Source: 66-474 sp036568625 (lineage in GTDB: Bacteria > Pseudomonadota > Gammaproteobacteria > Xanthomonadales > Rhodanobacteraceae). From it: a stretch of DNA of 33,661 bases. Under the pieces are notes generated by a model. That model was given only the letters and a program-made list of their open reading frames with translations, searched no databases and was not told where the DNA came from. Position 1 is the stretch's first letter. Each line of letters begins with the position of its first letter. This document shows positions 22,706-31,240 of this stretch, in pieces. The stretch covers positions 1 through 33,661 of the forward strand of contig DATCSF010000032.1 of NCBI GenBank assembly GCA_036568625.1, in the 5' to 3' direction. The position numbers and the translations under genes were made by a program.

Positions 22706-25528
22706 TCAGCCGACGACAATATTCACGATCTTGCCCGGCACCACGATCACCTTGCGCACGCTCTTGTCGCCGATGGCCGCAATTGCGCCCGGCAACGCGC
22801 ATGCGGCGGTTTCCAATTGTTCGCGCGGCGCATCGGGCGCGGCTTCCAGCGTGCCGCGCAACTTGCCATTCACCTGCACCGCCAGCGTCACGCAGTCGCG
22901 CACCAGCGCAGCCGGATCGGCCTTCGGCCACGGCACGTCCTCGATCAGGGTTTCGCCATGACCCAGCACCTGCCACAAGGCGTGGCTGGCGTGCGGCGTG
23001 AACGGGTTCAACAGCAACACCATCGCTTCCAGTGCCTCGTGGCGCAGCGCGCGACCGGCGTCGCCCATGTCGTCGAACTTCGACAACGCGTTCAGCAGTT
23101 CCATCAGCGCCGCGATCGCGGTGTTGAAATTGCGCCGGCGGCCGATGTCGTCGCCAACCTTGGCGATGGTTTCGTGCAACTGGCGGCGCAGGGCCTTTTG
23201 CGTCGGGTTCAAGGTCGCCGGATCGATTTCATCGCCAGCGTTCCCCCCATCGGCCGTGCGGGCCACTTCCCCCGCGAGCGGGGGAAGATAATCGGTGCGA
23301 CCTTCGGCCGCGACTTTCATTCGGGGATGATCCGGTTGCGAGGCATGGGTCACGACCTCTCGCCAGAATCGGCGCAGGAAGCGCGCCATGCCTTCGACGC
23401 CCGCCTCGTTCCATTCCAGCGACTGGTCGGGCGGCGAGGCGAACATCGAGAACAGCCGTACGGTGTCGGCGCCGTACTTGCCGATCATTACCTGCGGATC
23501 GACGCCGTTGTTCTTCGACTTCGACATCTTCTCCGACGCGCCAATCTGGACCGGTTGCCCGTCGGCCTTCAAGATCGCGCCGACAACGCGACCCTTCTCG
23601 TCGCGCTGGATGTCGACATCGGCCGGATTGATCCACGTCGTGTCGCCGTTTGCGTCCTCGCGACAGAACGTTTCCGCCACCACCATGCCCTGGCACAACA
23701 GGTTGGTCGCGGGTTCGTCCGAATGCACCAGCCCCGCGTCGCGCAGCAGCTTGTGGTAGAAGCGGAAGTACAGCAGGTGCAGGATCGCGTGTTCGATGCC
23801 GCCGATGTACTGGTCGACCGGCAGCCAGTAATTGGCGCGCGCGTCGATCTGCGTCGCCGCGCCGGGCGAGGTGTAGCGCGCGTAATACCAACTCGACTCC
23901 ATGAAGGTGTCGAAGGTATCGGTTTCGCGTTCGGCCTGACCGCCGCATTCGGGGCAGGTCGTCTTGCGCCATTCCGGATCGGACTTCAGCGGTGATTGCA
24001 CGCCACTGAAGGCGACATCTTCGGGCAGCTTCACCGGCAGCTGGTCTTCGGGCACCGGCACCGGGCCGCATTGCGGGCAATGGATGATGGGGATCGGGCA
24101 GCCCCAGTAACGTTGCCGCGACACGCCCCAGTCGCGCAGCCGCCAGTTCACCTGCCGCCGGCCGCGGCCTTCGCGTTCGAAACGTTCGGCCAGCGCATCG
24201 AAGGCCTGGCGATAATCCATGCCGTCGTAGTCGCCGGAGTTGACCAGCGTGCCGTGCTCGAGGAATGGGCCTTCGGTGATGATGCGGTTCTCGAATTCCT
24301 CTGGCAGGTCTTCGACGGGTCGTGGTTCGGCCACGTCGATGGCCTTCGACTGGCCCAGCGCCGCACTCATCGCGTCGGTGTTCTCGGCCGCGTCGCGGCC
24401 GAGTTCGCGGATCGCATCGCGGATCGGATCGCTGACGATCACCATCCGGATTGGCAAGTCGTATTTGGTCGCGAATTCCCAATCGCGCTGATCGTGCCCC
24501 GGCACCCCCATCAACGCGCCGGTGCCGTAGCCCATCAGCACGAAATTGGCAATCCAGATCGGCACGCGCTCACCGGTGACCGGGTGCAATGCGAACAGGC
24601 CGGTATCCGCCCCGCGCTTCTCGCGGGTTTCCAGTTCGGCTTCGGAAACACCGCCATGCCGGCATTCGTCGATGAACCGCTGCAGCGCCGGATTGTTGCG
24701 CGCCGCCTCGACGGCCAGTGGGTGTTCGGCCGCGATCGCGAGATAGGTCACGCCCATCAAGGTGTCGGGCCGCGTGGTGAAGACTTCCAGCGATTCGCCA
24801 CCCTCGACGTCGAAGCGGATTTCGAGGCCTTCCGAGCGCCCCAGCCAGTTCCGCTGCATGATCTTGACCGCGTCGGGCCAGCCCGGAAGCTTGTCCAGAC
24901 CATCAAGCAATTCATCGGCATACGCGGTGATCTTGAGGAACCATTGAGGTATCTCGCGCTTCTCCACCACCGCGCCGGAACGCCAGCCGCGGCCGTCGAT
25001 CACCTGTTCGTTGGCCAGCACGGTCTGGTCCACCGGATCCCAGTTCACCACGCTCGCCTTGCGGTAGACCAAGCCCTGTTTGAACAGCCGCACGAACATG
25101 CGCTGTTCGTGCACGTAGTACGACGGATCGCATGTCGCGAACTCGCGCGACCAGTCGATCGCGAAGCCCATCGCCTTCAGTTGCCCGCGCATGTGCGCGA
25201 TGTTTTCGCGCGTCCACTTCGCGGGCGGGATGCCGCGCTTGATCGCGGCGTTCTCGGCCGGCAAGCCGAACGCATCCCATGCCATTGGCTGCAGCACGTT
25301 CATGCCCTGCATGCGCTGGAAACGGCTGATCACGTCGCCGATCGTGTAGTTGCGCACGTGGCCCATGTGCAGCGCACCCGACGGATACGGCAGCATCGAC
25401 AGGCAAAAATATTTCTCGCGCGACGCATCTTCCTTCACCTCGAACGCGCGGGTCGCGGACCAGAACTTTTGCGCGGCAGCCTCGACGGCGCTGGGGCTAT
25501 AGGCGCTGCGGTCGTGGGTTTCCTGCAT
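22706..25528 (-). CDS. leuS: Leucine--tRNA ligase
   Basis: Charges tRNA-Leu and edits mischarged amino acids. The 940 residues include the HIGH-type YPSGALHMGHVRNY near residue 52, the CP1 editing domain with the T-rich TTRPDTLMGVTYLA loop and MGVPGHDQRDWEFA, the GASEKMSKSKNNGV loop (KMSKS 667-671) and the C-terminal tRNA-binding domain. It is about 80 residues longer than the E. coli enzyme. One extra segment lies in CP1 (RDAIRELGRDAAEN... to LEHGT). Another, with LPPLAGEVARTADGG, is encoded by an inserted palindromic repeat before the anticodon-binding helices (23266-23287). No strong ribosome site precedes ATG 25528. It is first in the leuS-lptE-holA-nadD-rsfS-rlmH operon. Confidence 0.98.
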   Translation of the reverse strand: MQETHDRSAYSPSAVEAAAQKFWSATRAFEVKEDASREKYFCLSMLPYPSGALHMGHVRNYTIGDVISRFQRMQGMNVLQPMAWDAFGLPAENAAIKRGIPPAKWTRENIAHMRGQLKAMGFAIDWSREFATCDPSYYVHEQRMFVRLFKQGLVYRKASVVNWDPVDQTVLANEQVIDGRGWRSGAVVEKREIPQWFLKITAYADELLDGLDKLPGWPDAVKIMQRNWLGRSEGLEIRFDVEGGESLEVFTTRPDTLMGVTYLAIAAEHPLAVEAARNNPALQRFIDECRHGGVSEAELETREKRGADTGLFALHPVTGERVPIWIANFVLMGYGTGALMGVPGHDQRDWEFATKYDLPIRMVIVSDPIRDAIRELGRDAAENTDAMSAALGQSKAIDVAEPRPVEDLPEEFENRIITEGPFLEHGTLVNSGDYDGMDYRQAFDALAERFEREGRGRRQVNWRLRDWGVSRQRYWGCPIPIIHCPQCGPVPVPEDQLPVKLPEDVAFSGVQSPLKSDPEWRKTTCPECGGQAERETDTFDTFMESSWYYARYTSPGAATQIDARANYWLPVDQYIGGIEHAILHLLYFRFYHKLLRDAGLVHSDEPATNLLCQGMVVAETFCREDANGDTTWINPADVDIQRDEKGRVVGAILKADGQPVQIGASEKMSKSKNNGVDPQVMIGKYGADTVRLFSMFASPPDQSLEWNEAGVEGMARFLRRFWREVVTHASQPDHPRMKVAAEGRTDYLPPLAGEVARTADGGNAGDEIDPATLNPTQKALRRQLHETIAKVGDDIGRRRNFNTAIAALMELLNALSKFDDMGDAGRALRHEALEAMVLLLNPFTPHASHALWQVLGHGETLIEDVPWPKADPAALVRDCVTLAVQVNGKLRGTLEAAPDAPREQLETAACALPGAIAAIGDKSVRKVIVVPGKIVNIVVG
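23266..23287. repeat. Palindromic repeat inserted in the leuS coding sequence
   Basis: CTTCCCCCGC-GA-GCGGGGGAAG is a perfect 10-bp inverted repeat inside leuS, continued by GGCCCGC-type and CCCCCC tracts to about 23249. It is translated in frame as YLPPLAGEVARTADGG. Peptides of the PPLAGE type are a recurring trace of dispersed palindromic repeats in proteobacterial genomes. Confidence 0.65.
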
Positions 25529-25566
25529 GGCGGTGGTGCGACGGCGTCGATGGGTCGGAATGGATC

Positions 25567-25595
25567 AGCGTACCGCAGTGCAGCAAAAGCGCCAA
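25567..25595 (-). promoter_or_regulatory. Candidate leuS operon promoter
   Basis: On the minus strand TTGGCG (25590-25595) and TACGCT (25567-25572) are 17 bases apart, about 40 bases before the leuS start. Both hexamers are weak matches; prediction by eye only. Confidence 0.3.
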
Positions 25596-25640
25596 GCATC
25601 TGCAGCGGATGCCACCGCACGACGGTGCGACTTCCGGCCT

Positions 25641-25670
25641 GCGACAAGCCCGCCACGGTGTGGTTATGAT
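25641..25670 (+). promoter_or_regulatory. Candidate promoter of the amidohydrolase gene
   Basis: GCGACA (25641-25646) and TATGAT (25665-25670) are 18 bases apart, with the -10 box a good sigma-70 match. The amidohydrolase ATG follows 31 bases later, behind GGGGAGA. It is divergent from the leuS promoter region. Confidence 0.45.
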
Positions 25671-25700
25671 GCCCGGCTTTAACCGACCCGTGGGGAGACC

Positions 25701-27083
25701 ATGCGTACCATCATTCGCCGACGCATCCGCAAACTGCCGCTGGCCCTCGCGGTCGCGGGCCTGACGATCACCGCACAAGCGGCCGAAGCGCCGACCGCGA
25801 GCGCGGCGCCGGCGCCCGCGCTGACGGTGATCCACTGCGCGCACCTCATCGACACGGTCGCGGGCAGGATGCTGGGCGCGACCAGCATCGTGATCGACGG
25901 CCAGCGCATCAAGGAAGTGGTGCCGGGCGCGGTGAATCGTGACGGCGCGAAAGTGATCGACATGCCGGCCAATGACACCTGCCTGCCGGGGCTGATCGAT
26001 TCGCACACGCACTTGACGTCGCAGTTCAGCAAGTCCAGTTACAGCGACCAGTTCCGGCTGAACCCGGCTGACTACGCGATCCAGAGCACGGTGTATGCGC
26101 GCCGCACGCTCATGGCCGGTTTCACCACCGTGCGCAACCTCGGCGAAAGCGACAACTCATCGATCGCGCTGCGCAATGCGATCAACAAGGGCGAAGTCCC
26201 GGGACCGCGCATCTTCACCGCGGGCAAGTTCATCGGCACCACCGGCGGCCACGCCGACCCGACCGATGGTTATCGCTGGGATCTGCAGGGCGATCCGACG
26301 CCAAAGGACGGCATCATCAATTCGCCCGCGGATGCGTGGAAGGCGGTGCGCCAGCATTACAAGGACGGCGCCGACCTCATCAAGATCATGCCGTCGGGCG
26401 GCGTGCTGGATGAAAGTTCCAGTTCGGAAAACCCGCAGATGACGCTGGACGAGATCAAGGCCGTCGTTGCCGCCGCGCACGACTACGGTTTTACGGTGGC
26501 CGCGCACGCGCACGGCGCCGAGGCGATCCGCCGCGCCGTGATCGGCGGTGTCGATTCGATCGAGCACGGCACCTTCATGGACGATCAGGACATGAAGCTG
26601 ATGAAGCAGCACGGCACCTGGTACGTGCCCACAATCATCGCCGGCGAGTTCGTGATGGCCAAGGCGAAGGAAGGCTGGTATCCGCCGCAGGTCGCGCGCA
26701 AGGCGCTGGAAGTCGGGCCGAAGATCCTGGCGACCGCGGGCAAGGCCTACAAGGCGGGCGTCAAGATTGCGTTCGGCACCGATGCCGGCGTGTATCCGCA
26801 CGGCGAAAACGCGCAGGAGTTTGTGTATATGGTGCAGGCGGGCATTCCGCCGATGTATGCGATCCAGGCCGCGACCACGCACGCCGCGACGCTGCTGAAG
26901 CACCAGGACGATTTCGGCAGCGTCACCGCCGGCAAATATGCCGACGTGGTGGCGGTGCCGGGCAATCCGCTGGACGACATTTCGTTGATGAAGAAAGTGG
27001 ACTTCGTGATGAAGGCCGGCACGGTGTACAAGCAGCACGGCGAGCCGACCGGTGCGGACGTCAAGTCCAGCCTTGGAATGTGA
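25701..27083 (+). CDS. Exported metal-dependent amidohydrolase
   Basis: A 460-residue amidohydrolase-superfamily enzyme with a signal peptide (about 1-28, ending AQA-A), so probably periplasmic. The TIM-barrel metal ligands are visible: HTH (His102, His104) in DSHTHLTSQF, a candidate carboxylated lysine in LIKIM (Lys228), His269/His271 in AAHAHG, His289 in EHGTF and the catalytic Asp361 in FGTDAG. The C-terminal TAGKYADVVAVPGNPL closes the beta-sandwich. The closest named relatives are the imidazolonepropionase-like and Xaa-Pro dipeptidase-like (prolidase) exported amidohydrolases, so a dipeptide substrate is possible but not shown. The gene has its own promoter-like region and a repeat-rich spacer behind it. 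It is likely a single-gene unit. Confidence 0.88.
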   Translation: MRTIIRRRIRKLPLALAVAGLTITAQAAEAPTASAAPAPALTVIHCAHLIDTVAGRMLGATSIVIDGQRIKEVVPGAVNRDGAKVIDMPANDTCLPGLIDSHTHLTSQFSKSSYSDQFRLNPADYAIQSTVYARRTLMAGFTTVRNLGESDNSSIALRNAINKGEVPGPRIFTAGKFIGTTGGHADPTDGYRWDLQGDPTPKDGIINSPADAWKAVRQHYKDGADLIKIMPSGGVLDESSSSENPQMTLDEIKAVVAAAHDYGFTVAAHAHGAEAIRRAVIGGVDSIEHGTFMDDQDMKLMKQHGTWYVPTIIAGEFVMAKAKEGWYPPQVARKALEVGPKILATAGKAYKAGVKIAFGTDAGVYPHGENAQEFVYMVQAGIPPMYAIQAATTHAATLLKHQDDFGSVTAGKYADVVAVPGNPLDDISLMKKVDFVMKAGTVYKQHGEPTGADVKSSLGM

Positions 27084-27125
27084 GGACGGCGCCTCCAGCT
27101 AGGGAAAACCGAACCTTCTCTCGTC

Positions 27126-27145
27126 ATTCCCGCGAAAGCGGGAAT
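27126..27145. repeat. dRS3-like hairpin after the amidohydrolase gene
   Basis: ATTCCCGC-GAAA-GCGGGAAT is a perfect 8-bp stem with a GNRA tetraloop. It fits the ATTCCC-N8-GGGAAT form of the dRS3 repeat known from Neisseria, and similar hairpins are common in other proteobacterial spacers. It could also end the amidohydrolase transcript. Confidence 0.6.
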
Positions 27146-27206
27146 CAAGCGACTTTGTTGATATCTTGAAAGCAAGTCACTGGCTCCCGGATATCACTTC
27201 GCGACT

Positions 27207-27275
27207 GCGTTTGCAGGATTGCAAACGCGAACGCCAAAGCGGCGCGTAGCGCGAACGCCATGGATGGCGCGAGTA
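27207..27275 (+). repeat. Dispersed palindromic repeat, copy 2
   Basis: Three hairpins in a row: GCGTTTGCA-GGAT-TGCAAACGC (27207-27228), GCGC-GTA-GCGC (near 27242-27252) and CGCCAT-GG-ATGGCG (27256-27269), then CGAGTA. Positions 27230-27275 match the leuS-lptE spacer copy at 36 of 46 bases. It stands just before the thioredoxin gene. Confidence 0.65.
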
Positions 27276-27316
27276 TTCCGGCAAGCCGAGCAAAAACAGA
27301 AGCGCTTCCGATCATC

Positions 27317-28222
27317 ATGAATTTCAGACCCAAACCCGATGGCGCCGCCGCCCCCGCCGACACGTTCGTGTTCGAAGCGGGCGAAGCCAATTTCGAAACC
27401 GACGTCCTGCAGGCGTCCCTGCAGACGCCGGTGCTGGTGGATTTCTGGGCGACCTGGTGCGGGCCGTGCAAGACGCTCGGGCCGATCCTCGAGAAACTCG
27501 CCGGCGAATACGCAGGCGCGTTCCGGCTCGCCAAGATCGACTGCGACAAGGAACAACAGCTCGCCGGCATGTTCGGCGTGCGCAGCATCCCGACCGTGGT
27601 GCTGATCCAGGGCGGCCAGATCGTGGACGCTTTTTCCGGCGCGCTGCCGGAATCGCAGGTGCGCGAATTCCTGAAACGGCACCGCGTCGAACCCGCCTCG
27701 CGCGTCGAAGCGCCCGCGCAGGACGTCGACGACGACGACGCACCGGCTGAAACGCCCAAGGCCGCGGTGGCGCGCATCGAGAAGGCGCTGGCGGCCAATC
27801 CCGATGACGCCGCATTGAAGCTCGATCTCGCGCTCGCCAGGGCACGCGGCGGCGACACTTCGAACGCGCAGGCAACGTTGGACGCCCTGCCCGTCGGTCT
27901 GGCCGAGGACGATCGCGCCAAGGCACTCGCGGCGATCCTGGCGATGCAACAATCGCTCGCCGCGATTCCGCCGGCCACGGAATTGCTGGCGCGCGTCGAA
28001 CGCGACCCGCGCGACTTCGCCGCACTGGATGGCTTGGGCGTGCGCCTGTTGCTGGGCGGCGATGCGGCGGATGCCATGCAACACTGGCTCGCGATCCTCG
28101 CGGCCGATCGTGGCTGGAACGACGGCCTTGCGCGCCGGCGGCTGGTGGACGCGTTCCGGATCGTCCACGACGACGCGCTGGTTTCCGCGACCCGCCGCAG
28201 GATGTCGTCGCTGCTGTTCTGA
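27317..28222 (+). CDS. cnoX: Thioredoxin-TPR co-chaperone (CnoX/YbbN type)
   Basis: A 301-residue cytoplasmic protein. An N-terminal thioredoxin domain (about 18-125) holds the redox pair WCGPC (Cys48, Cys51) and the cis-proline in SIPTVV (Pro92). A linker rich in Asp and Ala (QDVDDDDAP) leads to a helical TPR-like C-terminal domain with PDDAALKLDLALARA and RDFAALDGLGVRLLLGG. This fusion defines CnoX/YbbN, a chaperedoxin that shields proteins from oxidation and hands them to GroEL. E. coli CnoX has lost the first cysteine; this protein keeps CGPC and could be redox-active. ATG 27317 has no clear ribosome site. The frame is open back to 27260, but that part is the palindromic repeat and is not assigned. 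Confidence 0.9.
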   Translation: MNFRPKPDGAAAPADTFVFEAGEANFETDVLQASLQTPVLVDFWATWCGPCKTLGPILEKLAGEYAGAFRLAKIDCDKEQQLAGMFGVRSIPTVVLIQGGQIVDAFSGALPESQVREFLKRHRVEPASRVEAPAQDVDDDDAPAETPKAAVARIEKALAANPDDAALKLDLALARARGGDTSNAQATLDALPVGLAEDDRAKALAAILAMQQSLAAIPPATELLARVERDPRDFAALDGLGVRLLLGGDAADAMQHWLAILAADRGWNDGLARRRLVDAFRIVHDDALVSATRRRMSSLLF

Positions 28223-28269
28223 CCCGGACGCACCGGGACAATCCACGACTTGGCGGCGGGAGCGGCGGC

Positions 28270-28647
28270 ATGATGCGTGACTGGTTCCGGTACGAGCACC
28301 GCAGCGAACCGTTGATGCCTTGGCGGCCGTTCTTGCTGCGACGGGTCGGCAAGGCGCTGATCGCGATTGCCGCGATCATTACGGCCTCGCTGATCATCGG
28401 CATGCTGGGCTACCGGCTGGCCGAAGGCATGGGCTGGCTGGACGCCTTCCTGAACGCCTCGATGATCCTGGGCGGCATGGGCCCGGTGGACACGCTGCAC
28501 ACGGCCACCGGCAAGCTGTTCGCCGGCTTCTATGCCCTGTACAGCGGGTTGGTGTTGGTCGGCACGGCGGGCCTGTTGCTGGCACCATTCATGCATCGCC
28601 TGCTGCACCGGTTCCACCTGGAAAACCGTCACACGGGCGAAGACTGA
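28270..28647 (+). CDS. Two-helix channel-like membrane protein
   Basis: A 125-residue membrane protein with the layout of a 2-TM potassium channel subunit. Helix 1 is at about 28-48 (ALIAIAAIITASLIIGMLGY). A re-entrant-loop-like segment follows at about 58-76 (DAFLNASMILGGMGPVDTL). Helix 2 is at about 82-106 (LFAGFYALYSGLVLVGTAGLLLAP), with a basic tail HRLLHRFHLE. The loop holds GGMGPVD where K+ channels have T-x-G-Y/F-G-D, so the selectivity filter is not conserved. I know it only as a recurrent uncharacterised protein of this layout. GGGAG lies seven bases before ATG 28270; a second ATG follows at once. It lies between the thioredoxin gene and the first pseudokinase gene, 136 bases ahead of the latter. 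Confidence 0.75.
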   Translation: MMRDWFRYEHRSEPLMPWRPFLLRRVGKALIAIAAIITASLIIGMLGYRLAEGMGWLDAFLNASMILGGMGPVDTLHTATGKLFAGFYALYSGLVLVGTAGLLLAPFMHRLLHRFHLENRHTGED

Positions 28648-28783
28648 TCGCACCGCCTCACTCAAATCGCCGCCAAGGCCACCCTTCCAGCGTGCCGGAC
28701 CGCCGGCGCGGCGCGTGCACGCGCGTAAGCGACCCGCTGGAATACTCGCAGGCCGCATGGATGACGATCGGAGATGGCCGGCC

Positions 28784-30970
28784 ATGAACGACGGGGCACC
28801 GCTCGCGGAAGTGCCGGGCTACCGCTTGGTGCAGCCGACCGGGCGCGGCGGCGCCGCGACCGTCTATCAGGCGATGCAACGCTCGCTCGAACGGCAGGTC
28901 GCGGTGAAGGTGTTCGATGTCATCGACGCCAAAACCGTCGCCCGCTTCGAACCCCTGCTGCGCACGAATGCGCGGCTGTCGCATCCGAACATCCTGGGCG
29001 TGCACCAGATCGGACACACGACCGACGGCAAGTTGTTCCACTCGATGCCGTTCATGGTGAGCGCGGAATTGTCCTTGCATCATCTCCGCGCCAAGCCGCT
29101 GAAGATCGCCGCACTGCTGCGCGAAGTGCTCGACGCATTGGGCCACGCGCATCGACAGGGTATCGTGCATGGCGGCATCAAGCCGACCAACGTATTGTTC
29201 GACACGCGCGGACACGCGCGCCTCGCGGATTTCGGCATCGCGCGCTGCGCGGCGGAACTCGGCTTTCCGCATCCGGCCGCGGCGAACTACCAAAGTCCCG
29301 AGCAGGCACGCGGCCGGCCGCCCGGCCAGCGCTCGGACTTGTACAGCGTCGGCGTGCTGGCGTACCAACTGCTCACGGGCGCGCTGCCGTTCGAGCGCGA
29401 GGATGCGGTGGCGACCGCCGTCGCCCATATCGAACAACCCATTCCGCGACTGCCGCCGATGGTCGGCGCATGGCAGGGATGGATCGAGCGGGCACTGGCG
29501 AAGACGCCCGAGCAACGCTTCCAGAGCGCGCAGGAAATGATCGACGCACTGTCCGCGCTCGACGGTCGCGGCGCGAACACACCCCCGCCGCGCCCCCGAT
29601 CGCGCGTGCGCATTTCCAAATGGACGTTCGCCGCCGCCGCATCGGTCGTGGCCGTCGCGGCATTGGCGGGCTGGGCGACATGGGGTCGTCAACGCGCAGG
29701 CGGCGCGCAATTTTTCGATCCGGCCGCAGCGGTTTCATCCGGCGTTGCAGCCTCAAGCACGCTCGCGCCCCCGGCGCCGGCGGACGCGAGCAGCGTGTCG
29801 CCGCTTGCGCAACGCATCCAGGTGTTGATCGCGCAAGCCAACGCCGCGCGCGCGGCCGGGCATCTATTCGCACCCACCGGCAACAATGCCGTGGAGCAAT
29901 ACCTCACCGTGCTGGTGTTGGAGCCCGGCAACGAGGCCGCCATTGAAGGTATCGATGCGATGCTGGCCACGCTTGGGCATCGGCTGGACGCGGCCTGGCG
30001 CGACGGCAAGCTGGATGAAGCGGTCACCCTGGTGAAGCGCTGCGATCTGCTCGCGGCGCACGCCGGATCGCTGGCAAGCCGTGGCTGGCGCACGTGGCGC
30101 AACGCCTTCGCAAGGCGCGTCGGCGCAGCCGCCGTCGCTGCAGCGAAAGCACGCGACGCGCGGCGGCTGGCGACGCTGAAGCCGCTCGCGAATGCATTGC
30201 CCGCGGTGTATCCGGCAGGCTTCGACTTCGCCGCGGCCGAACGTTATGCCACCAAACCTTCGGCGGGAACCCGTCTGCGCGATCGCGGCGGCCCGCTGCT
30301 GGTGTACGTGCCCGAAGCCGGCGCCGCGCCGGCTTTCGCGATCACCCGCGTCGAAGTGACGCGCGCCGACTACGCCGCCTTCGCGCGGGCGACGCACCGT
30401 CCTGCGTCACGCTGCCTCGAGGCCTACAACCTGTTTTCGCGCATGCGTCACCTCACCTGGCAGGCACCGGGCTTCGCGCAGGGCGACGATCATCCCGTGG
30501 TGTGCGTGAGCTGGGACGATGCCGTCGCGTATGCCGCGTGGCTGTCGAAAACGACCGGCGAGACCTACCAGCTTCCGGACGGCGACGAGTGGCTGCGCGC
30601 AGCGCATGGCATGCCAAGGGAAACCCCGTGCCGACTCGGCAACGTCGACGATGTCAGCCGCCGGAGCACGATGGACAATGATCGCTGGTCCTGCAGCGAC
30701 GGCGCGGCGCGAACCGCGCCGGTCGGACGTTACGCGGCCAGCGCCGTCGGCGCCTACGACCTGTACGGCAATGTCAGCGAATGGCTCGCAGGCGGCAGCG
30801 CAGGCTCGCGCGTGTTCCGCGGACTTTCCTGGCGCGACGGCAGTCATCAGACGCCGCTCGGACGCCGCGGCACAGCCGACTCGGATGTCGGCTACACCAA
30901 CGTCGGCTTTCGCGTGGTGCGGGTGATCGATTCAAAACACCCTGCACCGCCACCCGCTTCCGCTCATTGA
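28784..30970 (+). CDS. Transmembrane pseudokinase fused to an FGE-sulfatase-fold domain, paralogue 1
   Basis: A 728-residue protein with four parts. Residues 12-260 form a bacterial Ser/Thr kinase-like domain with the VAVK lysine (Lys42), DFG (149-151) and SPEQARG (171-177). The catalytic loop, however, reads HGGIKPTN (129-136), so the HRD aspartate is Gly131, and the alpha-C glutamate position holds Leu58. One membrane helix lies at about 281-299. A TPR-like helical stretch spans about 340-480. A C-terminal FGE-sulfatase (CLec-like) fold at about 502-713 is marked by VCVSWDDAVAYAAWLS, YGNVSEWLAGG, FRGLSWRDGS and VGFRVVR. Kinase-FGE fusions are known in Chlamydia Pkn1. The FGE cysteine pair is missing; Cys544, 574, 616 and 637 remain. 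ATG 28784 has GGAGA nine bases upstream. The likely active role is signal sensing or scaffolding and not phosphotransfer. Confidence 0.85.
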   Translation: MNDGAPLAEVPGYRLVQPTGRGGAATVYQAMQRSLERQVAVKVFDVIDAKTVARFEPLLRTNARLSHPNILGVHQIGHTTDGKLFHSMPFMVSAELSLHHLRAKPLKIAALLREVLDALGHAHRQGIVHGGIKPTNVLFDTRGHARLADFGIARCAAELGFPHPAAANYQSPEQARGRPPGQRSDLYSVGVLAYQLLTGALPFEREDAVATAVAHIEQPIPRLPPMVGAWQGWIERALAKTPEQRFQSAQEMIDALSALDGRGANTPPPRPRSRVRISKWTFAAAASVVAVAALAGWATWGRQRAGGAQFFDPAAAVSSGVAASSTLAPPAPADASSVSPLAQRIQVLIAQANAARAAGHLFAPTGNNAVEQYLTVLVLEPGNEAAIEGIDAMLATLGHRLDAAWRDGKLDEAVTLVKRCDLLAAHAGSLASRGWRTWRNAFARRVGAAAVAAAKARDARRLATLKPLANALPAVYPAGFDFAAAERYATKPSAGTRLRDRGGPLLVYVPEAGAAPAFAITRVEVTRADYAAFARATHRPASRCLEAYNLFSRMRHLTWQAPGFAQGDDHPVVCVSWDDAVAYAAWLSKTTGETYQLPDGDEWLRAAHGMPRETPCRLGNVDDVSRRSTMDNDRWSCSDGAARTAPVGRYAASAVGAYDLYGNVSEWLAGGSAGSRVFRGLSWRDGSHQTPLGRRGTADSDVGYTNVGFRVVRVIDSKHPAPPPASAH

Positions 30971-31240
30971 TGCTCCCCTGCGGCGGCGCGACCCCACCGC
31001 GGCCGGCGGCTGGCGAAACCGGCAGCGGGCAGTGCAGCGGGTATATCATCCGCTCGAGGAGCTGCAAGGCCGCCACGGAGGGCCGGGATCGATGGGAACC
31101 ATCCCGTCCATCGTCACTGCAAACTCAAGCGCCGAACCGGATTCCGGGCGCCGCAACAACACCGGGCCTGCGTTTCGTCCAGCATTGTTCACAGGTGCGG
31201 GCGCCACGCCGCAGCCGGCCAAGCGCAAGCCGCCGCGCCC

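Noticed and set aside
22670..25669. Two long plus-strand open frames opposite leuS
   Set aside because: Antisense to a complete LeuRS with all motifs; composition typical of mirrored GC-rich coding sequence.
27260..27316. N-terminal extension of the thioredoxin-TPR protein (MDGASIPASRAK...)
   Set aside because: This segment is the tail of the palindromic repeat; homology to thioredoxin begins after ATG 27317.
28532..28783. N-terminal extension of pseudokinase paralogue 1
   Set aside because: It overlaps the channel-like gene in another frame, has no counterpart in paralogue 2, and a better ribosome site precedes 28784.
27145..28785. Long minus-strand open frame opposite the thioredoxin and channel-like genes
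   Set aside because: It is antisense to two genes with clear motifs and carries no recognisable domain.
28784..29563. Active serine/threonine kinase
   Set aside because: The catalytic-loop aspartate is glycine in both copies, and the alpha-C glutamate seems missing; a kinase call would overstate the sequence.
31030..31060. Promoter for paralogue 2 at GGGTATATCATCC
   Set aside because: The TATATC box is plausible, but no -35 hexamer stands at a workable distance.
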